From: an uncultured Prevotella sp.
GTDB taxonomy: Bacteria > Bacteroidota > Bacteroidia > Bacteroidales > Bacteroidaceae
Assembly (NCBI GenBank): GCA_944320285.1
Contig: CALUGX010000008.1
Location: forward strand, 1-46,892
Length of the DNA stretch: 46,892 bases
Direction of reading: 5' to 3'
Shown here: one piece after another, positions 26,076-33,980 of the stretch
How positions within the stretch are numbered: the first letter of the stretch is position 1
Layout of the letters: every line of letters starts with the position of its first letter
Notes under the pieces: generated by a model
Told to the model about the DNA's origin: nothing
What the model saw: only the letters and a program-made list of their open reading frames with translations
Databases searched by the model: none
Program-made: the position numbers and the translations under genes

Positions 26076-26083
26076 TAATTTTG
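26055..26083 (+). promoter_or_regulatory. Promoter of tRNA-Ser (and possibly exbB)
   Basis: TTG (26055-26057) and TAATTTTG (26076-26083) are separated by 18 bp and match the Bacteroidota -33/-7 pattern. The tRNA begins 33 bp after the -7 box. Confidence 0.7.
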
Positions 26084-26116
26084 CAGACCGTAAGCCGCCG
26101 CCACGCGCGGCGACAG

Positions 26117-26204
26117 GGAAAGATGCTCGAGTGGCTTAAGAGGCACGCCTGGAAAGCGTGTAGGCGCCAAAAGTGCCACGGGGGTTCGAATCCCCCTCTT
26201 TCCG
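26117..26204 (+). tRNA. tRNA-Ser(GGA)
   Basis: An 88-nt gene with acceptor stem GGAAAGA/TCTTTCC and discriminator G. The anticodon stem CACGC/GCGTG holds loop CTGGAAA, giving anticodon GGA (serine codons TCC/TCT). A long variable arm (TAGGCGCC...AAGTGCC) is present, as expected of tRNA-Ser, and the T arm is GGGGGTTCGAATCCCCC. CCA is not encoded. No integrase gene or duplicated 3' end is seen nearby, so it is not serving as a visible attachment site. Confidence 0.96.
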
Positions 26205-26230
26205 CGACACCTTTTTTAATCCTTTAGGAT

Positions 26231-27070
26231 ATGGACAACTTCATTGCAAAGATTGCAATAATCATGCTCCTTGCTTTTACTCACAGCCATGTCGCGCCTG
26301 CACAGGACGCCGTAAGTAGCGGCGTGCCGGCGGCGGAAGCGTCGGTTGACTCGGCTGCCGCGGCCCTGATGGACGACACGCTCGGCCTTGACATAGGCGC
26401 AGCCACGGACTCTGTGGCCACCCCAGTGGAAAGTGTGGGCTTCCATAAGATGCTGAAGACCAAGTACATCGAGGGTAGCGCGGGCTTCATGTCGTTCGTG
26501 GCCCTTGCCTTAGTGCTGGGTTTGGCGTTCTGCATAGAGCGCGTGATTTATCTCACTTTGTCTGAAATCAACGCCAAGAAGCTCATGGCTGACCTTGAGG
26601 CTCAGGTGATGCAGGGTGACGTGGAGGGGGCCAAGGCCGTCTGTCGCGACACTCGCGGCCCCGTGGCTTCGATTTGTTACCAAGGCCTGATGCGCATCGA
26701 TGAAGGTATTGACGACATCGAGCGCAGCATAACGTCTTACGGCACGGTGCAGGCGGCCAATCTTGAGAAGGGCTGTTCGTGGATTACGCTGTTCATCGCT
26801 ATGGCCCCGTCGCTGGGGTTCCTCGGTACGGTGATTGGTATGGTGATGGCTTTTGAGCAGATACAACAGGCCGGCGACATCAGTCCGGCGATTGTTGCGG
26901 CGGGCATGAAAGTAGCTTTGATTACCACAATTTTCGGTCTCATAGCCGCCTTGATACTGCAAGTGTTTTACAATTATATCCTCTCAAAAATCGAGCATCT
27001 TACCAGCCAGATGGAAGAGTCGGCGATAACGTTGCTCGACATAATCATGAAATACAAGTTGACGAGATGA
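26231..27070 (+). CDS. exbB: ExbB/TolQ/MotA-family proton channel protein
   Basis: A 279-residue inner-membrane protein. A hydrophobic N-terminal segment with signal-peptide character (MDNFIAKIAIIMLLAFTHSHVAPA) precedes an Ala/Asp-rich periplasmic stretch. The MotA/TolQ/ExbB domain (about 75-275) follows with three membrane segments, including LFIAMAPSLGFLGTVIGMVMAFEQI, the conserved pore-lining region. ExbB and ExbD use the proton gradient to energise TonB (encoded at 17073). It starts 26 bp after tRNA-Ser and may be co-transcribed with it. Its TGA overlaps the next ATG (ATGA). The N-terminal extension is common in Bacteroidota. Confidence 0.93.
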   Translation: MDNFIAKIAIIMLLAFTHSHVAPAQDAVSSGVPAAEASVDSAAAALMDDTLGLDIGAATDSVATPVESVGFHKMLKTKYIEGSAGFMSFVALALVLGLAFCIERVIYLTLSEINAKKLMADLEAQVMQGDVEGAKAVCRDTRGPVASICYQGLMRIDEGIDDIERSITSYGTVQAANLEKGCSWITLFIAMAPSLGFLGTVIGMVMAFEQIQQAGDISPAIVAAGMKVALITTIFGLIAALILQVFYNYILSKIEHLTSQMEESAITLLDIIMKYKLTR

Positions 27071-27582
27071 TGCGCCTCACATTACACGGCATCAAGACGC
27101 TCGACGCCGAACAGGTGTCAACGCGCGTGCTATATGTCTTAGTGGCGTTGGCAGTGGCGGTGTTCGGTGCGTTTTTCATCATCGGTTACGATGAGCCGTA
27201 TGCCGACAATCCGCAGTTCAATGCCCCCGTGCTCACCGATGTCGTGCTCGTGTTCATCTATGTGCTCGTGGTCGTGGCCGTGGTGCTCGTGGTCGTGGCG
27301 GCGTGCATCAGTTTCAGGCGCCGTGACAGGGCCGCAGCCGTTGTCAACAATGTGCCCGCCGCTAAGATTACCTGGGCCGTGGCCGTCCTGCTGGCCGCCA
27401 GTCTGGTTGTTACTTTCGCCCTTGGTTCGTCTGAACCGGTGCTCGTCAACGGCGTTGAATACGCCGATGTGTTCTGGCTGAAGGCCACGGATATGTTCAT
27501 AAACACCTCGATTGTGCTGCTTGTAGTCGCTGTGTGCGGCGTGGCTTTCGGCGTGTCGGGGTATAACAGGAAGATAAAATAA
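27067..27582 (+). CDS. Membrane protein between exbB and exbD
   Basis: A 171-residue protein with four predicted membrane segments (about 22-42, 60-82, 98-120 and 145-163). I do not recognise a named domain. It starts within the exbB stop (ATGA; a second ATG follows at 27070) and is followed after 47 bp by the two exbD genes, so it is almost certainly part of the same unit. Proteins at this position are seen in Bacteroidales exbB-exbD clusters. A role as an accessory subunit or assembly factor of the ExbB/ExbD motor is inference. Confidence 0.8.
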   Translation: MMRLTLHGIKTLDAEQVSTRVLYVLVALAVAVFGAFFIIGYDEPYADNPQFNAPVLTDVVLVFIYVLVVVAVVLVVVAACISFRRRDRAAAVVNNVPAAKITWAVAVLLAASLVVTFALGSSEPVLVNGVEYADVFWLKATDMFINTSIVLLVVAVCGVAFGVSGYNRKIK

Positions 27583-27629
27583 ACAAATAACCTAATCCCC
27601 GCGTATGGTCGGGGCGGGTATTATATACA

Positions 27630-28163
27630 ATGATTTTACGTCGCGAAAAGCGCACCGTGCCACAGCTTAACACCACGTCTACGGCTGACATATCGTTCAT
27701 CTTGCTGGTGTTTTTCCTTGTCATGACGTCTATGGACGTTGACAAGGGGCTGCAACGTATGCTTCCGCCGGCTGACGACGCCACGGAGCAAGTGACTGAC
27801 GTCTCGCGGAGCAACGTCCTGCAACTTGAAATCACACCGGAAAGCCGCCTGCTGGCTGACGGCGAGGCTTTGGATGTCAGCCGGTTGCGTTCCCGTGTCG
27901 TCGCTTTCGTAGGTAATGATGGCTCTGCCCGCCGCCGTATGATAATGCTCGATGTGGCCCGCAGTGCCTCGTATGATGCGTATTTCAATGTGCAAAACGA
28001 GATAGTGGCTGCTTACCGCCTTCTGCGCGACAGTTACTCAAAGCGCGTTTACGGCAAGGCTTACGTCCTTTGCACGCCGGAACAGCGTGAAGCCGTGCGT
28101 TCGGTTTATCCGCAACGCATTACCGAAACCATCCTCGGTGGCCGGGAAGGAGGTGCGCGATGA
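27630..28163 (+). CDS. exbD: ExbD/TolR biopolymer transport protein 1
   Basis: A 177-residue ExbD/TolR protein: a short cytoplasmic basic N-terminus (MILRREKRTVPQLNTTSTADISFILLVFFLV) runs into one membrane segment bearing the Asp of the TADI motif, the proton-carrying residue of the family, followed by a periplasmic domain of about 130 residues. Two ExbD paralogues in tandem are typical of Bacteroidota. Its TGA overlaps the ATG of the second exbD (ATGA), giving coupled translation. Confidence 0.93.
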   Translation: MILRREKRTVPQLNTTSTADISFILLVFFLVMTSMDVDKGLQRMLPPADDATEQVTDVSRSNVLQLEITPESRLLADGEALDVSRLRSRVVAFVGNDGSARRRMIMLDVARSASYDAYFNVQNEIVAAYRLLRDSYSKRVYGKAYVLCTPEQREAVRSVYPQRITETILGGREGGAR

Positions 28164-28627
28164 GCTTCTTTCGCCGCACACGGCGCGAGGTGCCGCAGCT
28201 TAACACGGCAGCCTTGCCCGACCTAATCTTCACCGTGCTCTTCTTCTTTATCACCGTTACGCATATGCGCCAAGTGACGCTGAAGGTGAAATACCGTGTG
28301 CCCGAAGGCACTGAACTTACCCGACTTGTCAAGAAGTCGGCCGTCACACACATATATATAGGTAAACCCACCGACGAGATGAGCCGTGTTGTGGGCGGCG
28401 GAACGCGCGTGCAGGTCAATGACAAGTTTGCAGACATGGCCGAAGTGACAGATTACGTGGCCGCTGAACGCAACCGTATGTCGCCTGAAGACGCCCAGAT
28501 GATGAGCGTTTCGGTAAAGGCTGACCGTGGCACGGAGATGGGGATAATCTCCGATGTGCGCCAGGCATTGAGGCGCGCAGGGGCTTTGCGCGTCAATTAT
28601 TCAGCCGTGCAAAAGGGCGGTAAATAA
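28160..28627 (+). CDS. exbD: ExbD/TolR biopolymer transport protein 2
   Basis: A 155-residue ExbD/TolR protein. The N-terminus RRTRREVPQLNTAALPDLIFTVLFFFITVTHM has the membrane segment with the conserved Asp (ALPDLIF), then a periplasmic domain ending in VRQALRRAGALRVNYSA. It is translationally coupled to the first exbD and closes the exbB cluster. The pair probably forms the ExbD dimer inside the ExbB pentamer, either as homo- or heterodimers. Confidence 0.93.
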   Translation: MSFFRRTRREVPQLNTAALPDLIFTVLFFFITVTHMRQVTLKVKYRVPEGTELTRLVKKSAVTHIYIGKPTDEMSRVVGGGTRVQVNDKFADMAEVTDYVAAERNRMSPEDAQMMSVSVKADRGTEMGIISDVRQALRRAGALRVNYSAVQKGGK

Positions 28628-28685
28628 ATTCTCATTCCTTTACAAAGTTTTAATCTATAGTCTTTTGTTGAAATTTTACTTACGA

Positions 28686-28720
28686 TTTGTTGCGGAAGTG
28701 ATAAATTTATCGTATCTTTG
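28686..28720 (+). promoter_or_regulatory. Promoter of the Lrp/AsnC regulator
   Basis: TATCTTTG (28713-28720) with TTG (28690-28692) 20 bp upstream, about 44 bp before the ATG. A clear Bacteroidota promoter. Confidence 0.75.
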
Positions 28721-28763
28721 CGCAAAGTAAAAATTTTCATTAAAGTAAATATCTCAACATACA

Positions 28764-29258
28764 ATGGCACATCACAGTTTAGATTCGTTAGACAAGAAGA
28801 TTCTCAAGCTCATTGCGGAAGACGCCCGCATACCGTTTCTTGAGGTAGCCCGCTCGTGCAATGTAAGCGGCGCAGCTATCCACCAGCGTATACAGAAGCT
28901 CAACAACCTCGGTGTGTTGAAAGGCTCAAAGTTCATCATCGACCCTGAAAAAATAGGCTACGAAACGTGTGCCTATATGGGTCTTAATCTGAAAAACCCT
29001 GAGAAATTCGATGAGGTTGTTGACGAGTTGAAAAAAATCCCGGAAGTGGTTGAATGCCATTACACCACCGGCGATTATGATATGTTTATCAAGATTTACG
29101 CCTTGAACAACCATCATCTGCTCAACATCATCCACGACCGCCTGCAGCCTCTCGGCCTTTCGCGCAGCGAGACGATAATTTCGTTCAACTCTGCGTTCAG
29201 CCGTCAGCTCCCGATAGTTGACATACCGGTGGATGACACGGACATTCCGGCAGAATGA
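28764..29258 (+). CDS. Lrp/AsnC family transcriptional regulator
   Basis: A 164-residue regulator. The winged helix-turn-helix is at about 6-60 (LDSLDKKILKLIAEDARIPFLEVARSCNVSGAAIHQRIQKL) and the RAM ligand-binding domain at about 70-145 (KIPEVVECHYTTGDYDMFIKI, a classic Lrp block). It senses amino acids or related metabolites and binds DNA as an oligomer. Target genes cannot be deduced; ilvE is 14 kb away. It is expressed from its own promoter; the thioredoxin gene begins 30 bp after its stop and may be co-transcribed. Confidence 0.94.
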   Translation: MAHHSLDSLDKKILKLIAEDARIPFLEVARSCNVSGAAIHQRIQKLNNLGVLKGSKFIIDPEKIGYETCAYMGLNLKNPEKFDEVVDELKKIPEVVECHYTTGDYDMFIKIYALNNHHLLNIIHDRLQPLGLSRSETIISFNSAFSRQLPIVDIPVDDTDIPAE

Positions 29259-29288
29259 AACGTCATTAACGGGTAATTCATAACATTT

Positions 29289-30467
29289 ATGAGGCATAGG
29301 CTTTTATCATGCCTTGTGCTTGCGTTTGCAGCTGTTGCGGCGCAAGCACAAGACCGTTTTGTTATCGAGGGGAGCGTAGGCGAGGCTCCGAAGGGTACGG
29401 TTGTCCTGCTGTTCCGTGACGAAGGGAATATGGGAAAGCTCGTTGCGAAGGATACGTTGCGGGCCGGCAAATTCCGCTTTGAGAGCGAAACAATCGGCAA
29501 CGGTACTGATAATCTGTCGTTGGTGACGCAGTATGGTGATACCGGCAGTATGTGCCTGAGGGTTTATGTGCGCCCAGGCAGCCACGTGAAGATAACTTCC
29601 GACGATATGTTCGTTTACACTTGGAACGTTGAAAGTGACGTTCCCGAACAGCTTGAGCTGCAAAAACTCATCGACCCCGTGCGTGACTTGTGGCGCGAAG
29701 TGCAGCGGATTTACCAGCAGGAGGACTCCGTCAAGGCGCAGCTGAAGGCCAAAGGACTGGCAAAAGACGAGAAATCGATGCTCAAGGCGCAGCGCGACAG
29801 CCTGAAAAAGGCAAGCAAAAAGGTGAATGAAGAAATCGTCTTACGTGAAAGCAAGGCAATGGCCGACATTCAGGTTAGCGAGCAATGGATGTTGAATTTA
29901 CTCAATAATGCCTATATGGCGAAGCGTTCGGAGCGTGAAGACGTGAAGAACTGTGTCAAGGAACTTTACGACACGTTGCCTGAAAAGTGGCGTAACACAC
30001 CGTATGGGAGGGAGGCCGGAGCGGTGATTTACCCTCCCGTACAGGCCAGGGCGGGTGATGTTATCGAGGATTGCGAACTGTATGACATTGACGGAAACGT
30101 CCACCACCTGTCTGATTTCAGGGGAAAATACGTCTTGATGGACTTCTGGAGCTATGGCTGCGGCGCTTGTAAGATGGCTATTCCGGAGATGAAGGAAGTG
30201 GCGGAGACGTACAAGGACTCCGTGGCGGTTATCAGTCTGTCGCTCGATAACGACAAGATGTGGCGCGAGGCGACTGACGTTTATGGCGTGACAGGCAACA
30301 ACCTGAACGAGCGTAAAGGACGTAGCGGCCTTGCGGCGAAGTTCGACATATACGCCATACCGCTCTTTGTGCTGCTCACTCCGCAAGGAACGTTCATCGA
30401 GAAGTGGGCGGGTTACGGCAAAGGAGATCTCAAGGAACGTGTGGCAAGGCTGTTCTCAAACAAATAA
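29289..30467 (+). CDS. DUF4369-thioredoxin (TlpA/ResA-like) periplasmic protein
   Basis: A 392-residue exported protein: signal peptide MRHRLLSCLVLAFAAVAAQA; a DUF4369-type beta domain at about 25-120 (FVIEGSVGEAPKGTVVLLF); a helical, lysine/glutamate-rich coiled-coil linker at about 130-200; and an AhpC/TSA-thioredoxin domain at about 255-392. The redox pair is C291-x-x-C294 in FWSYGCGACKMAIPEM. Family members reduce or isomerise periplasmic disulfides, often in cytochrome maturation. It is followed by a strong bidirectional terminator. The specific partner is unknown. Confidence 0.9.
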   Translation: MRHRLLSCLVLAFAAVAAQAQDRFVIEGSVGEAPKGTVVLLFRDEGNMGKLVAKDTLRAGKFRFESETIGNGTDNLSLVTQYGDTGSMCLRVYVRPGSHVKITSDDMFVYTWNVESDVPEQLELQKLIDPVRDLWREVQRIYQQEDSVKAQLKAKGLAKDEKSMLKAQRDSLKKASKKVNEEIVLRESKAMADIQVSEQWMLNLLNNAYMAKRSEREDVKNCVKELYDTLPEKWRNTPYGREAGAVIYPPVQARAGDVIEDCELYDIDGNVHHLSDFRGKYVLMDFWSYGCGACKMAIPEMKEVAETYKDSVAVISLSLDNDKMWREATDVYGVTGNNLNERKGRSGLAAKFDIYAIPLFVLLTPQGTFIEKWAGYGKGDLKERVARLFSNK

Positions 30468-30480
30468 GACAAGGCTAACA

Positions 30481-30527
30481 ACAGAAAAGCCGAGTGCCGG
30501 ATTACATCCTGCACTCGGCTTTTCTGT
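30481..30527. terminator. Bidirectional terminator between thioredoxin and folA
   Basis: ACAGAAAAGCCGAGTGC (30481-30497) pairs perfectly over 17 bp with GCACTCGGCTTTTCTGT (30511-30527) around a 13-nt loop. It serves the plus-strand thioredoxin gene and, read from the minus strand, ends right at the folA stop codon. Confidence 0.9.
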
Positions 30528-31007
30528 TTATTTTTCGTAGTCAACGAAGTCGAAGTTGAAGGCGTGACGCTCGTCCTTTGCGTGCCGTTCGCGGATTGTT
30601 TCGCGCCAACCCGAATAGTCGGGGAAGAACGCATCGGCCACGTCGGGAGTGTCGTCAACCTCGGTAAGGCAAAGGCGGTCGGCCTTGTCTATGGCCTGCC
30701 GGTACACCTCTTCTCCCCCGATGATGTATATGTCCTCGTCTTCGGCACAGTGGGCGATGGCTTCCTCAAGAGAGGAGTAGGCATCGCAGCCCGGAAATTC
30801 GCTCACGGTGCGGCTCAACACGATGTTGCGGCGGTTGGGCAACGCGCCTTTCGGCAGCGACTCAAACGTGCGCCGCCCCATTATTATGGTGTGTCCCGTT
30901 GTCAGTGCTTTAAACCTTTTCATGTCATCGGGCAACCAGTAAATCAGCTTATTGTCCCTGCCTATGGCGCGGTTGCGCGCCACTGCGGCGATGAGAGATA
31001 TTTGCAT
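30528..31007 (-). CDS. folA: Dihydrofolate reductase
   Basis: A 159-residue DHFR that regenerates tetrahydrofolate from dihydrofolate with NADPH. Typical blocks are SLIAAVARNRAIGRDNKLIYWLPDDMKRFK (substrate Asp in LPDDM), GHTIIMGRRTFESLPKGALPNRRNIVLSR (NADPH-binding) and IYIIGGEEVYRQAI. Trimethoprim sensitivity cannot be judged. The gene is 129 bp downstream of thyA in the same direction; the gap is filled by a 24-bp inverted repeat, so the two are probably co-transcribed through a hairpin. Confidence 0.96.
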   Translation of the reverse strand: MQISLIAAVARNRAIGRDNKLIYWLPDDMKRFKALTTGHTIIMGRRTFESLPKGALPNRRNIVLSRTVSEFPGCDAYSSLEEAIAHCAEDEDIYIIGGEEVYRQAIDKADRLCLTEVDDTPDVADAFFPDYSGWRETIRERHAKDERHAFNFDFVDYEK

Positions 31008-31030
31008 AGTCGTATGTTTTTATCATTTTT

Positions 31031-31134
31031 GGAGTTAAGGATTAAGAGTGAACGGTGTTAAAAATTAAGAGTTAAGAATTAAGAAAGCTACCAACAAAGC
31101 ATATTTTCTTAATTCTTAACTCTTAATTCTTAAT
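31031..31134. repeat. Inverted TTAAGAATTAAGAG word repeat between thyA and folA
   Basis: The arms 31063-31086 and 31105-31128 are perfect reverse complements over 24 bp (AATTAAGAGTTAAGAATTAA and onward) with an 18-nt loop containing GCATATTTTCTT. Further copies of the word flank it. The same core GCATATTTTCTTAATTC recurs near 32035, 42815 and 43988. Confidence 0.88.
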
Positions 31135-31136
31135 TA

Positions 31137-31931
31137 TCACACGCTCACCTCGGCCTTGATGTGCGGCCAAGGATCGTAGTTTTCAAGTTTGAAGTCCTCG
31201 AACTTAAAGTCAAAAATGTCCTTGACGTCAGGATTGATGGTCATCGTCGGCAGCGGGCGCGGTGTGCGCGAGAGTTGCAATTTCACCTGTTCCAAGTGGT
31301 CACGGTACAGCTGTGTGTCGGCCGGAGTCGCTACGCCTTCGCCCGGCTTCAGCCCGGTCACCTGTGCGACCATCATCAGCAGCAGTGCGTAAGACGCGAT
31401 GTTGAACGGCACACCGAGGAAAGTGTCGGCGCTGCGCTGGTAAAGCTGCAGGCTGAGGCGGCCGTCTGCCACGTAAAACTGGAACAGGCAGTGGCACGGC
31501 GGCAGGTGCATCTGCTCTATTTCGGCCACGTTCCAGGCGCTGACTACCATGCGGCGCGAGTCGGGGTTGTGGCGTATCTGTTCAACGACGTTGCGTATCT
31601 GGTCGATGTGCCCGCCGCTGTAGTCAGGCCACGAACGCCACTGGTGGCCGTAGACGGGACCGAGTTCGCCGTCAGGCCCGGCCCATTCGTTCCAGATGCT
31701 GACACCATGCTCTTGCAAGTACTTCACGTTCGTGTCGCCGCGCAGGAACCACAGCAGTTCGTAGATGATAGACCTCAGGTGCAGCTTCTTGGTTGTAAGC
31801 AGCGGAAAACCGTCGTCAAGGTTGAACCGCATCTGGTTGCCGAAGATGCTGATTGTGCCCGTTCCCGTGCGGTCGTGCTTCTTCACGCCCTCGGTCATTA
31901 TGCGGTTGAGCAGGTCAAGATATTGTTTCAT
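31137..31931 (-). CDS. thyA: Thymidylate synthase
   Basis: A 264-residue ThyA, identical in length to the classical enzyme. It methylates dUMP to dTMP using methylene-tetrahydrofolate. The catalytic cysteine is C146 in [12 protein letters not shown], followed by [20 protein letters not shown] and the terminal PHIKAEVSV. folA next to it recycles the dihydrofolate produced. Nothing unusual in the sequence. Confidence 0.97.
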   Translation of the reverse strand: MKQYLDLLNRIMTEGVKKHDRTGTGTISIFGNQMRFNLDDGFPLLTTKKLHLRSIIYELLWFLRGDTNVKYLQEHGVSIWNEWAGPDGELGPVYGHQWRSWPDYSGGHIDQIRNVVEQIRHNPDSRRMVVSAWNVAEIEQMHLPPCHCLFQFYVADGRLSLQLYQRSADTFLGVPFNIASYALLLMMVAQVTGLKPGEGVATPADTQLYRDHLEQVKLQLSRTPRPLPTMTINPDVKDIFDFKFEDFKLENYDPWPHIKAEVSV

Positions 31932-32035
31932 TGGGTTGTTTTTGGTTTATTTTATTGGGTTGATAGGGCTGATGAGGCCGATAGGCTACGCCGTTGAATG
32001 GTATGAGTAAGCAAGATTGAGATGATATGGCAGTG

Positions 32036-32070
32036 CATATTTTCTAAATTCTTAATCCTTAACTCTTAAT
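32036..32070. repeat. Single-arm TTAAGAG word repeat
   Basis: GCATATTTTCTAAATTCTTAATCCTTAACTCTTAA-type sequence on one side of the rRNA methyltransferase stop. Only one arm is present, so it cannot form the long hairpin seen at 31031 and 43930. Confidence 0.6.
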
Positions 32071-33496
32071 TTCCCGGCCTTAACACTTCGTTGTTGTCCT
32101 CCGGCGTGTGGGTGCTTTTTATTTTCCACTCGGCAGGGTAGAGGTTGTTGGCACGGTTGCCGATGTTCTTCTCGAAGCCGAGCGGCACGCCCTTGTATCT
32201 TACGGTGACGTATCCGCGCGGAGTGCCGGCGGGCAACGCCACCGCCTCCTTGCGCAAGTAGGCTATTGCCTCGGCATAGTCAAGCTCAACGGAGGGGAAT
32301 GCCGCGCCGTCGAATGCCCTTGACAAGGCCAACGTTTGCGACGGAACGATGTCCTTGCCTTTCACTTCGCCGAGCTTTACGCCTGCAGACAGCACGTTGA
32401 GCCGCCGCGCCGCCGTGTCATACGCACTGCGCCATGCCTTCGGTATGGCCGTGAGTGCGCCGTTGAGCGTGGTTATGTCAAACCTGTCGGACTGTTTCAG
32501 CCACGTCGTGTCAAGGCTTGTGTCGCCGCCTTTCCTGCCGCCGTGCCGCTCTTTCCCTTGTTTCTTTGGCTTTGCCGGTGCCGCGTTATCGTCATGTTCG
32601 CCGTGCTTACGCATTACGGCAAGGAACAGCCCTTCGCCTCGCGACACGCCGGGCAGAAAGCGGTAGACGGGCGCGCTGAAGCCCGCCAGCAGCGAACCCG
32701 TGATGTGCCAGTCGCCACTGGTGTCGACGCTGAGCACGTCAGCCCCAAGCTCATCGCAGATGTAGCGGACGTTCTCCTCGTTTTCTTCGGTGTTGAACGT
32801 GCAGGTAGAGTAGACGAACAGTCCTCCGGGGCGCAGGCAAGGCCATATGTCGGCCACGATGCTGCGCTGCAACCGCCAGCACTTATCGACGTTCTGCAAG
32901 CTCCATTCGCCAACGGCTCCGGGGTCTTTGCGGAACATTCCCTCGCCCGAACACGGTACGTCGGCCAGCACTATGTCAAACGTCAGTCCGCTGCGGCTTA
33001 TGTCTACGGCATAGTTGTTGGTCACGATGACATCCTCATGCCCCAGCTTAGCCATGTTCTCGGCCAGCACTTGAGCGCGGGCACGCACCGGTTCGTTGCT
33101 CACAAGGAGCGAACCTTCGGGCAGGGCAGCTCTTGCCACGCCCGACTTGCCGCCCGGTGCGGCGCAGAGGTCGAGCATAGTGACAGGTCGGCTGCCGGCG
33201 TGTCGGCGCAGAGCGGTGTCGAGAAACATAGACGACGCCTCCTGCACATAGTACAGCCCGGCATGGAGCATGGGGTCGAACGTGAAGTTAGGCCGCACGG
33301 CGAGGTAACGCCCTTCGGCACACCACGCCACGCCACCGTCGCACCCTATGACTTCCACTCCGTCGGGGCGGCATTTCATGGGGTTGAGCCTGATGCTTAC
33401 GGGTGCTTCGCCGTCAAGCCCTTGCCGCAACTGCTGCCACAGACCGTCGTTCATGAAGGCCCGCGTCCGGCTGATAAAATCCTCTGGCAACGTCAT
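32066..33496 (-). CDS. rRNA m5C methyltransferase, RsmF-like (NOL1/NOP2/Sun)
   Basis: A 476-residue RNA cytosine-C5 methyltransferase. The SAM motif LDLCAAPGGKSG is at 109-119. The two working cysteines of the Sun family are C182 (ADVPCSGEGMF) and C232 (YSTCTFNTEENE). The C-terminal half has a basic linker (KPKKQGKERHGGRKGGDT) and a PUA-like/RsmF C-terminal domain. It probably modifies 16S rRNA as RsmF does; the exact base is inferred by homology. The start MTLPEDFISRT is standard. The last bases of the gene overlap the edge of the neighbouring word repeat. Confidence 0.9.
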   Translation of the reverse strand: MTLPEDFISRTRAFMNDGLWQQLRQGLDGEAPVSIRLNPMKCRPDGVEVIGCDGGVAWCAEGRYLAVRPNFTFDPMLHAGLYYVQEASSMFLDTALRRHAGSRPVTMLDLCAAPGGKSGVARAALPEGSLLVSNEPVRARAQVLAENMAKLGHEDVIVTNNYAVDISRSGLTFDIVLADVPCSGEGMFRKDPGAVGEWSLQNVDKCWRLQRSIVADIWPCLRPGGLFVYSTCTFNTEENEENVRYICDELGADVLSVDTSGDWHITGSLLAGFSAPVYRFLPGVSRGEGLFLAVMRKHGEHDDNAAPAKPKKQGKERHGGRKGGDTSLDTTWLKQSDRFDITTLNGALTAIPKAWRSAYDTAARRLNVLSAGVKLGEVKGKDIVPSQTLALSRAFDGAAFPSVELDYAEAIAYLRKEAVALPAGTPRGYVTVRYKGVPLGFEKNIGNRANNLYPAEWKIKSTHTPEDNNEVLRPGN

Positions 33497-33605
33497 ATTT
33501 TGTTGTCGTGTTTGTGAGATGCAAAGTTACAAATAATTTTGCAGTTATTCTTTTAAAACATGAAAAATGCTTTTCTTGTTGTATCCTGATAATCAGCGAC
33601 TTTCC

Positions 33606-33686
33606 AATTAGTATCCTTTTACATTCCAAAAGGATACTAATCACAACGTAAAAGGTGCCCTTTCGCAGCGTGAAAGGGCACCTTTT
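33606..33686. repeat. Period-22 palindrome array, copy 5 (4 units)
   Basis: Blocks start at 33606, 33628, 33650 and 33672; the last two read AAAAGGTGCCCTTTC and GAAAGGGCACCTTTT. Spacers ACATTCC, ACAACGT and GCAGCGT are all 7 bp. The MITE-like element begins at base 33688, one base after the array and its trailing A. Confidence 0.93.
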
Positions 33687-33687
33687 A

Positions 33688-33943
33688 GGTTCATCCGCAG
33701 TTTAGGTGTATAGTGCTAAATGCTTGACATTCAGTCTTTTACACAAATAATGCAATTCGTAATCGCTTGATAATCAATGCATCACACATGATATTTGTTC
33801 AAATCAGGCTAATGAAATTGCATTTCATATAACGACTTGTTTATTTATGGATAATGTATTGATATTTTTTCTTTTAAGAAGAAAACTCGATGATACGATT
33901 TTGATTATAATTAAAAGGCATACACCTGAACTGCGGATGAACC
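33688..33943. mobile_element. MITE-like element, 256 bp, with inverted ends and target duplication
   Basis: The left end GGTTCATCCGCAGTTTAGGT (33688 onward, 23 bp to 33710) and right end (33921-33943) are inverted repeats matching at 22 of 23 bases. CCTTTTA stands directly before (33681-33687) and after (33944-33950), a 7-bp target-site duplication. The interior is strongly AT-rich with no coding potential. This is the structure of a non-autonomous transposon; the source transposase is not in the window. Confidence 0.85.
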
Positions 33944-33980
33944 CCTTTTAGAAAGCGTCAGTTATCCTTGTTGAGGATGT

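Larger units (their letters stand above)
33497..33980. other. Gene-free gap filled with nested repeats
   Basis: 484 bp between porE and the rRNA methyltransferase (both minus strand). It consists of an AT-rich leader, a four-unit period-22 array (33606-33686) and a 256-bp MITE-like element (33688-33943) inserted at the end of that array. No ORF of interest. Confidence 0.8.

Noticed and set aside
26117..26204. tRNA-Ser as an integration site of a mobile island
   Set aside because: No integrase, no repeated tRNA 3' end downstream, and the adjacent genes are ordinary exb genes.
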